Origin: an uncultured Eubacteriales bacterium
GTDB taxonomy: Bacteria; Bacillota; Clostridia; Christensenellales; Aristaeellaceae
DNA length: 64,000 nt
Direction of reading: 5' to 3'
NCBI GenBank assembly: GCA_902800625.1
Contig: CADCFG010000001.1
Coordinates: 62,001 to 126,000, forward strand
The position numbers and the translations under genes are program-made. Positions within the stretch are counted from its first letter, which is position 1. Every line of letters begins with the position of its first letter. The notes below the pieces were generated by a model. The model saw nothing but the letters and a program-made list of their open reading frames with translations. It was not told the origin of the DNA and ran no database searches. This document shows positions 37,512 to 45,466 of the stretch, piece after piece.

Positions 37512-37963
37512 GGCTCTTCACTTCCTTTGGGTGCGGAGGCAGCTCTTTTGGCCTCCATGATTTGCAATACGCGAATGACGATGCTGGGGAATATCGAGGG
37601 CAGTATGGTGGCCAGTGCATCGAAGTGGAACACCGCGATGCCCAGCACCAGCAGGCCGAACAGCGCGATCATGCGCATGTTGTAGGAAACCTTCATGCGG
37701 TTCTGCATTTGCAGGCTCATGTCGGCAATCTCCTGCTCGGAGCGCTCCTTCTCGGCCATGCGCTCGGTGATGGACTGCACCATCAGGCCCATGATAAAGA
37801 AGTTCAACACGCCCAGAGCGCCCGCGTACACGCCGCCAGCGACCACGGAAAGGCTCAGCCTCCCGATGATCGCGTAGACGATCAGCATCAGCGCCACCAG
37901 CGCCGCCACGCCCGCGGCAACCCGGGCTGTCTGCACGAGCACCGCCCTATCCGGCTTTCTCAT
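37508..37963 (-). CDS. AtpI-like membrane protein, first gene of the atp operon
   Basis: The 151-aa protein starts at the ATG at 37963 (MRKPDRAVLVQ), preceded by GGAGGGAG. It has four hydrophobic segments (VAAGVAALVALMLIVYAIIG, VVAGGVYAGALGVLNFFIMG and two more) with a charged central loop. Position before atpB and topology match the AtpI/subunit I group, thought to help c-ring assembly or Mg/Ca uptake. Sequence similarity cannot be judged here. Confidence 0.75.
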   Translation of the reverse strand: MRKPDRAVLVQTARVAAGVAALVALMLIVYAIIGRLSLSVVAGGVYAGALGVLNFFIMGLMVQSITERMAEKERSEQEIADMSLQMQNRMKVSYNMRMIALFGLLVLGIAVFHFDALATILPSIFPSIVIRVLQIMEAKRAASAPKGSEEP

Positions 37964-38013
37964 CGAATACTCCCTCCGCCATCCGGCGGAAAACATAAAA
38001 ATCCATCCATATA

Positions 38014-38042
38014 TTTATACCGCATACCAGTGGAATTATCAA
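38014..38042 (-). promoter_or_regulatory. Promoter of the atp operon
   Basis: On the minus strand TTGATA (38037-38042) and TATAAA (38014-38019) with a 17-bp spacer, about 50 nt before the first gene. Confidence 0.8.
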
Positions 38043-38120
38043 GGGGCAATGTATTAATTCTTTGCATAAGCCACCAATTATGAGCACAATTCATGAAGTT
38101 TGCTTCTTCGGGAATAACAA

Positions 38121-38211
38121 GATCCTTCGGCCTCGCTGCGCTTGGCACGGCATTACGGTCAATGCGCTGTAACGTCATGCCGGTCAGTATGCCTATAAAG
38201 ACCGAAGGATC
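38121..38211. repeat. Dispersed palindromic repeat, family A copy 2
   Basis: GATCCTTCGG (38121-38130) and CCGAAGGATC (38202-38211) are perfect 10-bp inverted ends of a roughly 90-bp element between the atp and liv operons. Confidence 0.65.
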
Positions 38212-38231
38212 CATTGGCTTTTCTGTTTTTG

Positions 38232-38960
38232 TCAGCCGCCCAGGTAGGCCGCCTGGACTCGGTCGTCCGCCAGCACGTCCGCGGCGTCGCCGGAGATGGT
38301 GATCTTGCCGGTGCCCAGCACGTAGGCTCGGTCCGCCACGGACAGCGCCATCTGGGCGTTCTGCTCCACAAGCAGGATGGTGGTGCCGGCGTGGTGCAGC
38401 TCCTTGATGATATCGAAGATCTGCTCCACCAGGATGGGCGCCAGGCCCATGGACGGCTCGTCCAGCATCAGCAGCTTGGGCTTGCTCATCAGCGCGCGGC
38501 CCATGGCCAGCATCTGCTGCTCGCCGCCGGACAGCGTGCCCGCCACCTGCTTTTCGCGCTCCTTCAGGCGCGGGAAGCGGGTAAACACGTCCTCAAGGGA
38601 CGCGGGGATCTCGTCGTTCGGGCGGGAATAGCCGCCCATCTCCAGGTTCTCGCGCACGGTCATCTGCTGGAACACGCGGCGACCCTCCGGGCACAGGGCC
38701 ATGCCCAGGCCGACCACCTTACTGGCTCCGATGCCCACGACGCTCTTGCCCTCAAAGGTAATCATGCCGCTGCGGGGCCGAAGCAGGCCGGAGACGGTGT
38801 TCAGAGTGGTGGATTTGCCTGCGCCGTTGGCGCCGATCAGCGTGACGATCTCGCCCTCGCGCACCTCGAAGGAGATGCCCTTGATGGCATGGATGCTGCC
38901 GTAGTAGACGTGGATGTCGTCCACCTTCAGGAGGCTCTTTGCCTGAATCGTATCGCTCAT
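38232..38960 (-). CDS. livF: Branched-chain amino acid ABC transporter ATPase
   Basis: The 242-aa ATPase has Walker A GANGAGKSTT (about residues 38-47), signature LSGGEQQMLAMGRAL, Walker B LLMLDEPSMGLAP and the LivF-type N-terminus VDDIHVYYGSIHAIKGISF. It pairs with LivG to drive uptake of Leu, Ile and Val or related amino acids. It is the last gene of livJ-H-M-G-F, 3 bp after livG. Confidence 0.95.
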   Translation of the reverse strand: MSDTIQAKSLLKVDDIHVYYGSIHAIKGISFEVREGEIVTLIGANGAGKSTTLNTVSGLLRPRSGMITFEGKSVVGIGASKVVGLGMALCPEGRRVFQQMTVRENLEMGGYSRPNDEIPASLEDVFTRFPRLKEREKQVAGTLSGGEQQMLAMGRALMSKPKLLMLDEPSMGLAPILVEQIFDIIKELHHAGTTILLVEQNAQMALSVADRAYVLGTGKITISGDAADVLADDRVQAAYLGG

Positions 38961-38963
38961 GCC

Positions 38964-39827
38964 TCAGCCCTCCTTCTTCTTGCCCAGATAGGCCTCGATC
39001 ACCGTGGGGTTCGCCTGGATCTCGTCGGCGGTGCCCTTTGCGATGATGCGGCCGTAGTTCAGCACGCAGATGCCCTCGCAGATGCCCATGACCAGGTTCA
39101 TGTCGTGCTCGATGAGCATGATGGCGATCTGGAACTGGTCGCGGATCTTGATGATGTTGCGCATCAGTTCTTCCGTCTCGTGGGGGTTCATGCCGGCGGC
39201 GGGCTCGTCCAGCAGCAGCAGCGACGGGTTCGTCGCCAGCGCGCGCACGATCTCAAGCCGCCGCTGCGCACCGTAGGGCAGCGATCCGGCCTGCGCCCCG
39301 GCCAGGTCCTGCATGTCGAATATGCTCAGCAGCTCCAGCGCCTTTTCATGCTGGGCCTTCTCCTGCTTCCAATAGGCGGGCAGGCGGAAGATGCCGGTGA
39401 ACATGCCGTACTTCACCTGGTTGTGAAGGCCGATGCGCACGTTATCCTCCACCGTCATGTTGTCAAACAGGCGGATGTTCTGGAAGGTGCGGGCGATGCC
39501 CAGCTTGTTGGCCTGGACGGTGTTCATGCCAGCGGTGTCCTTGCCGTTGACCATGATGGTTCCCATGGTGGGCTGGTACACCTTGGTCAGCAGGTTGAAC
39601 ACGGTGGTCTTGCCAGCGCCGTTGGGGCCGATCAGGCCGGCGATCTCGGTCTTGCCGATGATGAGGTTGAAGTCGTCCACGGCCTTCAGGCCGCCAAATT
39701 CGATGCCCAGGTGCCGCGCCTCCAGCACGGGGGTGCTGTAATAGTCGCGCTCGGGGATGATTCCGTGGCTGGGCGCGGGCACCATCTTGGTGTCCAGCAT
39801 GCGCTTTTTCCGGGTGTTCTCGCTCAT
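38964..39827 (-). CDS. livG: Branched-chain amino acid ABC transporter ATPase
   Basis: The 287-aa ATPase has Walker A GPNGAGKTTVFNLLT, the LivG-typical insertion after it, a degenerate signature region LPYGAQRRLEIVRALA and Walker B LLLLDEPAAGMNPHE. Residues 1-25 are an extra polar N-terminus (MSENTRKKRMLDTKM). The start overlaps the livM stop by 4 bp. Confidence 0.95.
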   Translation of the reverse strand: MSENTRKKRMLDTKMVPAPSHGIIPERDYYSTPVLEARHLGIEFGGLKAVDDFNLIIGKTEIAGLIGPNGAGKTTVFNLLTKVYQPTMGTIMVNGKDTAGMNTVQANKLGIARTFQNIRLFDNMTVEDNVRIGLHNQVKYGMFTGIFRLPAYWKQEKAQHEKALELLSIFDMQDLAGAQAGSLPYGAQRRLEIVRALATNPSLLLLDEPAAGMNPHETEELMRNIIKIRDQFQIAIMLIEHDMNLVMGICEGICVLNYGRIIAKGTADEIQANPTVIEAYLGKKKEG

Positions 39828-40879
39828 TCGGAAGCGCCTCCCCTCTGGGTATTGGCCGCGGTCCTTCTCGGACGGATCAGCCGGTCAAACAGCGAGCGGA
39901 TGATCGGGTTGTTGGTGGCCAGCATGACCAGGATCAGCACGATGGCGTACACCAGCATGCGGTAATCGCTGAAGGCGCGCAGCAGCTCCGGCAGCACGGT
40001 CAAGAGGGTTGCGGCGATGATGCTGCCCCATATATTGCCGATGCCGCCCAGCACCACGAACACCAGCACCAGGATCGACGTGTCGAACTTGAACTTGGCC
40101 GGGTCCACGGTGGAGAAGCTCAGGCCGTACAGCGCGCCGGCCATGCCCGCCAGCACGGCGGCTGTGACGAAGGCCATCATCTTGTACTTGGTGACGTTGA
40201 TGCCCATGGCCTCCGCGGCGATGCGGTTGTCCCGGGTTGCCATGATGGCGCGGCCCGAGCGGCTGTTGATCATGTTCAGCACCACGAACAACGTGAACAG
40301 GATCAGCGCGAAGCCCATCGGGAAGGTGGCCAGCTTTTCCACCACCTTCGCGCCGGCTGGGCCGTTCACCAGCAGCTTGCCCGGCAGGCTGGGATTGTTG
40401 AAGGACACGTGCAGGCGTCCGCTGTCGATGGAGAAGTAAAGGCAGTTCATCACGCTGCGGATGATCTCACCGAAGGCCAGCGTGACGATGGCCAGGTAGT
40501 CGCCGCGAAGGCGCAGCACCGGCACGCCGATCAACACGCCGGCGAGGCCCGCGAACACGCCGCCCGACAGCATGGACAGGATCAGGCGCACGATGGCGCT
40601 TTCAATGTGCAGGCCCTCCAGCAGCCAAGCGGAGATGATGGCCCCGGAATACGCGCCCACGCTCATGAAACCGGCGTGGCCCAGGCTCAGTTCACCGGAG
40701 ATGCCCACCACCAGGTTCAGCGACACCGCCATGACGATGTACACGCAGATGGGGATCATCTGGCCCTTCAGGGAGCGGGACATCGTGCCGGCGTTGAGCG
40801 ACAGCTGGCAGACGATAAAGGCAACGATGACGATGCCGTAGGCGATGATGTTGTTGACCGTGCTCTTTTTCAGCTTCAT
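39824..40879 (-). CDS. livM: Branched-chain amino acid ABC transporter permease
   Basis: The 351-aa permease has about nine membrane helices and the LivM motif GELSLGHAGFMSVGAYSGA (about residues 62-80) plus the EAA-like loop GRAIMATRDNRIAAEAMGIN. The ATG at 40879 follows GAGG by 8 nt and is preferred over the GTG at 40888. It forms a heterodimeric channel with LivH. Confidence 0.93.
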   Translation of the reverse strand: MKLKKSTVNNIIAYGIVIVAFIVCQLSLNAGTMSRSLKGQMIPICVYIVMAVSLNLVVGISGELSLGHAGFMSVGAYSGAIISAWLLEGLHIESAIVRLILSMLSGGVFAGLAGVLIGVPVLRLRGDYLAIVTLAFGEIIRSVMNCLYFSIDSGRLHVSFNNPSLPGKLLVNGPAGAKVVEKLATFPMGFALILFTLFVVLNMINSRSGRAIMATRDNRIAAEAMGINVTKYKMMAFVTAAVLAGMAGALYGLSFSTVDPAKFKFDTSILVLVFVVLGGIGNIWGSIIAATLLTVLPELLRAFSDYRMLVYAIVLILVMLATNNPIIRSLFDRLIRPRRTAANTQRGGASE

Positions 40880-40889
40880 GGCGCTCACC

Positions 40890-41774
40890 TCACACTTTCT
40901 CGCGCATCGGCTTGCCCAGCAGGCCAGCCGGCTTGAACAGCAGCACGACGATCAGCACGGCGAAAACGATGGCGTCACCCAGCTCGGTGGAAATGTAGGC
41001 CTTGCCAAGGATCTCGATGATGCCCAGCAGCAATCCGCCGATCATCGCGCCGGGGATGGAGCCGATGCCGCCGAACACCGCCGCGGTAAAGGCCTTGATG
41101 CCCGGCATGGAGCCGGTGGTGGGCTGCAGCGTGGGATAGGCCGAACAGAGCAGCACGCCGGCGATGGCCGCCAGGGCCGAGCCGATGGCAAAGGTGACGG
41201 AGATGGTACGGTTCACATTGATGCCCATCAACTCCGCCGCGCCCTTGTCCTCGGACACCGCGCGCATGGCCTTGCCCATCTTGGTCTTGCCCGTGAAGGC
41301 CGTCAGGCCCAGCATGATGACGATGTTGGCCACAATGGTGATGATGGCCTGGCTGGTGATGACCAGGTCGCCGCCAAACAGCCGGATCGAGCCAAAGTCC
41401 AGCACCGTGGGGAACACCTTGGGGTTGGGACTCCAGATCAGCAGCGCCGAGTTCTGCAGCAGATAGCTGACGCCGATGGCCGTGATCAGCACCGCCAGCT
41501 TGCTGGCCTGGCGCAGGGGCCGGTAGGCCAGGCCCTCGATGATGATTCCCAGCACCGTGCAGACCGCCATGGCGCACAGAATCGCCACCAGGGGCGGCAG
41601 CGCGAGATAGGATATGGCGCAGAAGGCGATGTAGGCGCCTACCATGATGACGTCGCCGTGGGCGAAGTTCAGCATCTTGGCGATGCCGTAGACCATCGTG
41701 TATCCCAGGGCGATGATGGCATAGACGCTTCCCAGGCTGATTCCGTTGATCAGAAATCGCAGGAATGATACCAT
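40890..41774 (-). CDS. livH: Branched-chain amino acid ABC transporter permease
   Basis: The 294-aa permease has the LivH start NGISLGSVYAIIALGYTMVY and NFAHGDVIMVGAY (about residues 38-50), about eight helices, and the cytoplasmic loop GKAMRAVSEDKGAAELMGIN. The ATG at 41774 has GAGGAG upstream. The 148-bp gap to livJ holds strong RNA hairpins. Confidence 0.94.
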   Translation of the reverse strand: MVSFLRFLINGISLGSVYAIIALGYTMVYGIAKMLNFAHGDVIMVGAYIAFCAISYLALPPLVAILCAMAVCTVLGIIIEGLAYRPLRQASKLAVLITAIGVSYLLQNSALLIWSPNPKVFPTVLDFGSIRLFGGDLVITSQAIITIVANIVIMLGLTAFTGKTKMGKAMRAVSEDKGAAELMGINVNRTISVTFAIGSALAAIAGVLLCSAYPTLQPTTGSMPGIKAFTAAVFGGIGSIPGAMIGGLLLGIIEILGKAYISTELGDAIVFAVLIVVLLFKPAGLLGKPMREKV

Positions 41775-41811
41775 TTGTTCCAACTCCTCGTTATCGTGAT
41801 TCAAGGTAACC

Positions 41812-41901
41812 CACGTTTGCCAGCCCGTGCGCGTTGGCAAGCGTTGGCTACCTCCCGGCGATATAAACCGGTATACCGCCCCCGCGAAAGCGCGAGGGCG
41901 G
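41812..41901 (-). promoter_or_regulatory. Intercistronic hairpins between livJ and livH
   Basis: CCGCCCTCGCG-CTTT-CGCGGGGGCGG (41876-41901) is an 11-bp stem without a U-run. A second, longer stem follows (41812-41850), built from GTAGCCAACG/ACGTGGGTTAC around TTGCCA/TGGCAA. They probably protect the upstream livJ message or limit read-through, so that more binding protein than permease is made. Confidence 0.6.
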
Positions 41902-41926
41902 GTAGTGGATTGAATTGGGTTATCGC

Positions 41927-43069
41927 TTAGTCGTTGAAGCCCACATAGGCGCCGTTCTCGATGACGACGGCGCGGGGGGTCTTGGTGACGGCGCCGCTCT
42001 CGTCCCAGCTCATGGAGCCGGTCAGGCCCTCGATCTGGAAGTCGCCAGTGAACTGCTCGATCAGCTTTTCACAGGCCTCGTCATAGGCGGTGGTTCCGTC
42101 GATGCCGGCGTTGACTGAAGCGTTGTACAGGGCGTACACGGCGTCGTAGCAGTCAGCGGCGAACTGGTTGGGGATCTCGCCGGTCAGCTCCTTGTAGCTG
42201 GCCACGAAGGTCTGGGTGCGCTCGTCCTCGGCATCCGCGGAGAAGGGGGTCAGCATGAACACGCCCTCGGCCAGGGAGGTGTCGAAGCCTTCCAGGGTCA
42301 GGATGCCATCCATGCCGTCCACGCCGAAGAACACGGGCGCGTAATCAATGCTCTTGGCGGTGGCTAGGATCAGGGAAGCGGGCTCATAGTAGATGGGCAG
42401 GAACACCAGCTCGGCGCCGTTGGCCTTGGCGTCGTTCACCTGCACGCTGAAGTCCACCTCGCCGTCCTTGAAAGCCTGCTCGGAGACGATCTCAAGATTC
42501 AGGTTTGCGGCCTCGGCCTTGAAGGTTTCATAGATGCCCATGGAGTAGGGATCGGAATTGTTGTAGATGATGGCGATCTTGGTGGCCAGCTTGTGCTCAG
42601 CGATGAACTGGGCGGAAGCGGTGCCCTGGTTGGGGTCGGTGAAGCACACCTGGAACACGTTGTCCTTGCCGTCGATGACGTCCACGGAGGACGCGGACGG
42701 GGTCAGCATGAACACGCGCTCTTCGTTGGCCACGGCGCCCACTTCGATGCAGGGCTTGGTGGTGGTGGTGCCGGCGATCATCTGGGCACCGTCCTCCATC
42801 ACCTTGTTGTAGGCGTTCTTGGACTTTTCGGCGTCGTGCTCGTCGTCCTCCTCGAGCAGCTTGATCTGCATGCCGCCCAGGGCATTGATCTCAGCCGCGG
42901 CGACTTCCGCGCCGTACTTGCAGGCGTTGCCGTAGATGGCCGCGCCGCCGGTGAACGGGCCGATGACGCCGATCTTCAGGGGCTCGTCTTCCGCCATGGC
43001 GGCGGCGCACAGGCCGACGACCATCACGAGGGCGAGAATCATAGCGACGATTGCCTTGTTGAACTTCAT
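41927..43069 (-). CDS. livJ: Branched-chain amino acid ABC transporter substrate-binding protein
   Basis: The 380-aa protein starts at the ATG at 43069 (MKFNKAIVAMILALVMVVG), with GGGAGGAA upstream and a signal peptide ending near AMAED. The type I periplasmic-binding fold starts PLKIGVIGPFTGGAAIYGNA and continues with EEDDEHDAEKSKNAYNKVME and VFFGVDGMDGILTLEGFDTS. There is no lipobox Cys, unusual for a Gram-positive binding protein, so it is either anchored by an uncleaved signal or released. It is the first gene of the operon under a consensus promoter. Confidence 0.94.
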   Translation of the reverse strand: MKFNKAIVAMILALVMVVGLCAAAMAEDEPLKIGVIGPFTGGAAIYGNACKYGAEVAAAEINALGGMQIKLLEEDDEHDAEKSKNAYNKVMEDGAQMIAGTTTTKPCIEVGAVANEERVFMLTPSASSVDVIDGKDNVFQVCFTDPNQGTASAQFIAEHKLATKIAIIYNNSDPYSMGIYETFKAEAANLNLEIVSEQAFKDGEVDFSVQVNDAKANGAELVFLPIYYEPASLILATAKSIDYAPVFFGVDGMDGILTLEGFDTSLAEGVFMLTPFSADAEDERTQTFVASYKELTGEIPNQFAADCYDAVYALYNASVNAGIDGTTAYDEACEKLIEQFTGDFQIEGLTGSMSWDESGAVTKTPRAVVIENGAYVGFND

Positions 43070-43128
43070 GATTGATTCCTCCCAAATAGATTCGCTATGC
43101 ACAGCAAATGCACATATCGTTAAAGGAT

Positions 43129-43157
43129 ACTATACAATTACATCATTTTATTGTCAA
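43129..43157 (-). promoter_or_regulatory. Consensus promoter of the liv operon
   Basis: On the minus strand TTGACA (43152-43157) and TATAGT (43129-43134) with a 17-bp spacer. Confidence 0.9.
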
Positions 43158-43334
43158 GCGCTGGCGGCGTGCATTTTCGAGTATTTTACGTTATTTCTTA
43201 TTTGAAGCCGAAAACATGGTTTCTTGCATTTTTTTAATGGTTTTGAATGTAATATGGGCAAAATATGATTTATGCGGCCTTCCGCATTTCTTTTTCGAGC
43301 GATACAGCGTGAAAAAGCCGGCTGAAAAATGCAT

Positions 43335-43568
43335 AAAAATACGGTCTCCGCGCCCGACCTGGTCTTTGACCCCACACTCGCCTGCCGGCGCTTTCGCTCC
43401 TAAGGACTTTGCCTCCCCACTACTAACGCTCTCGACATACCGTCAGACGGTCACATCGGCAGGACTTACTTCTAAGCCGCACCATGCTCACCGGAATTTT
43501 CCCGGCTTACGTGGATCGTTTCGCCTGCGACTGGCATCGACTTTCAACCACGGACACGCGGAAACCGC
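43335..43568 (-). ncRNA. Candidate structured noncoding RNA (about 234 nt), family not identified
   Basis: No plausible gene lies here, yet a strong promoter (43575-43603) fires into it and a TATTTTTAT run ends it. The 5' end CGGTTTCCGCG (43567-43557) pairs with the 3' end CGCGGAGACCG (43352-43342) over 11 bp with one G-U, directly before the U-run. Inside are a 7-bp long-range helix CCTGCCG/CGGCAGG (43463-43457 with 43387-43381), a hairpin ACCGT-CTG-ACGGT (43451-43439), a stem AAGCCG/CGGCTT (43508-43474) capped by CCGG/CCGG, a stem CGTGG/CCACG (43552-43510), GC-GAAA-GC and GGTC-AAA-GACC. Size and complexity recall the raiA-type RNAs of Firmicutes, but I cannot verify this. It is not tmRNA (no encoded CCA or tag) and not a clear RNase P RNA. 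Confidence 0.7.
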
Positions 43569-43574
43569 ACGATC

Positions 43575-43603
43575 ATTATATTTGATTTTCAGGCTCCCGT
43601 CAA
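43575..43603 (-). promoter_or_regulatory. Promoter of the structured RNA
   Basis: On the minus strand TTGACG (43598-43603) and TATAAT (43575-43580) with a 17-bp spacer; the predicted first base is 43568, exactly where the closing stem of the RNA begins. Confidence 0.88.
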
Positions 43604-43624
43604 GTGATATAGACCTCAATTCAG

Positions 43625-43700
43625 GCTGGCAGAATCTTCGCTTCGATCAGAATGACAGTCCTGTAAGGCAATCTCATATTATCCTGAGCGAAGCATAGGG
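43625..43700. repeat. Dispersed repeat, family A copy 3
   Basis: GAATCTTCGCTTCGATCAGAATGACA-like bases, written here as GAATCTTCGCTTCG followed by CAGAATGACA, face TTATCCTGAGCGAAGC about 40 bp later, an imperfect inverted pair. Confidence 0.55.
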
Positions 43701-43711
43701 CCATTATGCCA

Positions 43712-44281
43712 TCAGGGCGTCACAGGATCCCCTCGCAGTATGGCGTAGCGGGCCGAGTCCACCACGCCACGGTTATTCAGGCCGCCCTGGCGGGAGACGC
43801 CCTCGAAGGTCATGCCGATCTTCTGCATCACCCGACCGGACTTCGGATTGTCCACGTCGTGGTTGGCGCAAACCCGGTTGAAGCCCACTTCAAACAGGTA
43901 TTTCACCACGGAGCGTGCGGCTTCGGGCATATAGCCCATCCCCCACCACGCCTTGCCCATGCACCAGCCCAGCTCGGCCTCGGCCACGGGCTCGATGACG
44001 CGCACGGCGGCGATGTCGCCGATCACCTCGCCGGTTTCCCTGAGTTCAAGGGCCCAATGATAATAGTCGGGCTGCTCATAGCGCTTCATCCAGTCGCCGA
44101 TCACCCAGCGCGTCACGTCCACGCTTTCGTGGGGCGGCCAGGTCAGGTACTCCGTCACAGCCGGGTCGCTGGCCCAGTTTTTGAACATCACCGGCGCGTC
44201 GTCCAGCGTATAGCGCCGCAGGATCAGCCGCTCGGTCTCGATGGTGCGGGTGCCGGTGTGGTTGATTTCAAACCTCTGCAT
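43712..44281 (-). CDS. GNAT-family N-acetyltransferase (RimJ/RimL type)
   Basis: The 189-aa protein starts at the ATG at 44281 (MQRFEINHTG). It has the RimJ/RimL N-terminus ETERLILRRYTLDDAPVMF, the acetyl-CoA-binding region ELGWCMGKAWWGMGYMPEA (about residues 106-124, an R/QxxGxG/A-like loop) and the C-terminal DNPKSGRVMQKIGMTFEG. Family members acetylate N-terminal amines or small molecules; the substrate is unknown. It lies 13 bp after the oxidoreductase gene and is probably in the same operon. Confidence 0.88.
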   Translation of the reverse strand: MQRFEINHTGTRTIETERLILRRYTLDDAPVMFKNWASDPAVTEYLTWPPHESVDVTRWVIGDWMKRYEQPDYYHWALELRETGEVIGDIAAVRVIEPVAEAELGWCMGKAWWGMGYMPEAARSVVKYLFEVGFNRVCANHDVDNPKSGRVMQKIGMTFEGVSRQGGLNNRGVVDSARYAILRGDPVTP

Positions 44282-44293
44282 AGACAAGCCCCA

Positions 44294-45466
44294 TTACTTC
44301 GTCCCGCCGTAGCTGCCGCGGGTGTCGGCAAACACCGCCGCGCCGCCGGTCTTGCGCCGGGACACGGCCACCCGCTTCATCAGCTCGTCGCGGTACAGCG
44401 CCTCGTCGATGGGCAGCTCCACCTTCATGCCAAGGAACGCGGACAGGTGCATGGCGTTGGACAGCATCAGTCCGTTCACGCCCTCCTCGCCCCGGGCCAC
44501 CAGCGGCTCGCCACGCAGGATCGCCCCGCCCCAGGCGTTCAGCACGCCCGCGTGCTGCGGGTTCAGGCCGTCGGTCTCAACTACCACTTCCTTGGCGGGC
44601 ATCGTGGCGAAGGGCGCCCGATTCGTCCGCGTCCACTCCGGCTCGGACACGTCGTATTCCAGCATGGACAGCGCGTCGTCCTCCACGATGAACCGCGCCC
44701 TGTCCATCTGGATCTCCAGCCGGTTGGTGCCGTGGGCGTCGCCGGTGCTGGCGATGAACACGCCGCTGGCGCCGTTTTCGTACTCCATGTAGGCAGTCAC
44801 GTCGTCCTCCACCTCGATGTCGTGCCACTGGCCAAAGCGCATGTGGGCCTGCACCGACTTCGGCATGCCGCAGATCCACTGCCAAAGGTCCAGCTGGTGG
44901 GGGCACTGGTTCAGCAGCACGCCGCCGCCCTCGCCCGCCCAGGTGGCCCGCCAGTCGCCGGAATCATAGTAGCACTGGGGCCTGTACCAATGGGTGACGA
45001 TCCAGTTCGCCCGGCGCATCCGGCCGTACTTGCCGCTGTGCACCAGCTCCCGCAGCTTGCGATATACGCAGTTGGTGCGCTGGTTGAACATCATGCCGAA
45101 CACCACCTCCGGGTGCCTGGCGGCGGCATCGTTCATCTCGCGCACCTGCGCGGTATACACCCCGGCGGGCTTCTCCACCATCACGTGGACGCCCTTTTCC
45201 ATGCACTGTATGGCCAGCGACGGGTGGTCGTAATGGGGCACGGCGATGATGCACGCCTCCACCATGCCGCTGTCCAGCAATGAAGCGGCGTCCGGGAAGG
45301 TGGCCAAATCGCCCGAGAGATTCTCCACCGCCCACTTAAGTCTGTCAGGATTGGTGTCCGCCACGGCCACCAGCTCAAAATCCGGGCACTTGCCCTCCAG
45401 CACGCTGCGCGCGTGGCCGGAGCCCATGTTCCCAATGCCGATGATGCCCAGTTTGATCTTCCTCAT
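44294..45466 (-). CDS. Gfo/Idh/MocA-family NAD(P)-dependent oxidoreductase
   Basis: The 390-aa protein has the N-terminal Rossmann motif LGIIGIGNMGSGHA (about residues 6-19), the family EKPAG motif (MVEKPAGVYTAQ, about residues 96-107) and the C-terminal alpha/beta domain with GGGVLLNQCPHQLDLWQWIC, carrying the catalytic-type His. Such enzymes oxidise or epimerise sugars or inositols. It overlaps the upstream isomerase gene by 4 bp. Together with that gene and the GH43 gene it forms a carbohydrate unit, although no transporter is present. Confidence 0.92.
   Translation of the reverse strand: MRKIKLGIIGIGNMGSGHARSVLEGKCPDFELVAVADTNPDRLKWAVENLSGDLATFPDAASLLDSGMVEACIIAVPHYDHPSLAIQCMEKGVHVMVEKPAGVYTAQVREMNDAAARHPEVVFGMMFNQRTNCVYRKLRELVHSGKYGRMRRANWIVTHWYRPQCYYDSGDWRATWAGEGGGVLLNQCPHQLDLWQWICGMPKSVQAHMRFGQWHDIEVEDDVTAYMEYENGASGVFIASTGDAHGTNRLEIQMDRARFIVEDDALSMLEYDVSEPEWTRTNRAPFATMPAKEVVVETDGLNPQHAGVLNAWGGAILRGEPLVARGEEGVNGLMLSNAMHLSAFLGMKVELPIDEALYRDELMKRVAVSRRKTGGAAVFADTRGSYGGTK

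Noticed and set aside
43108..43698. Rightward open frame of 196 codons across the noncoding region
   Set aside because: It has no ribosome binding site, its composition is unlike a protein, and it runs antisense through a region with a leftward promoter, paired ends and a U-run. The RNA interpretation explains the region better.
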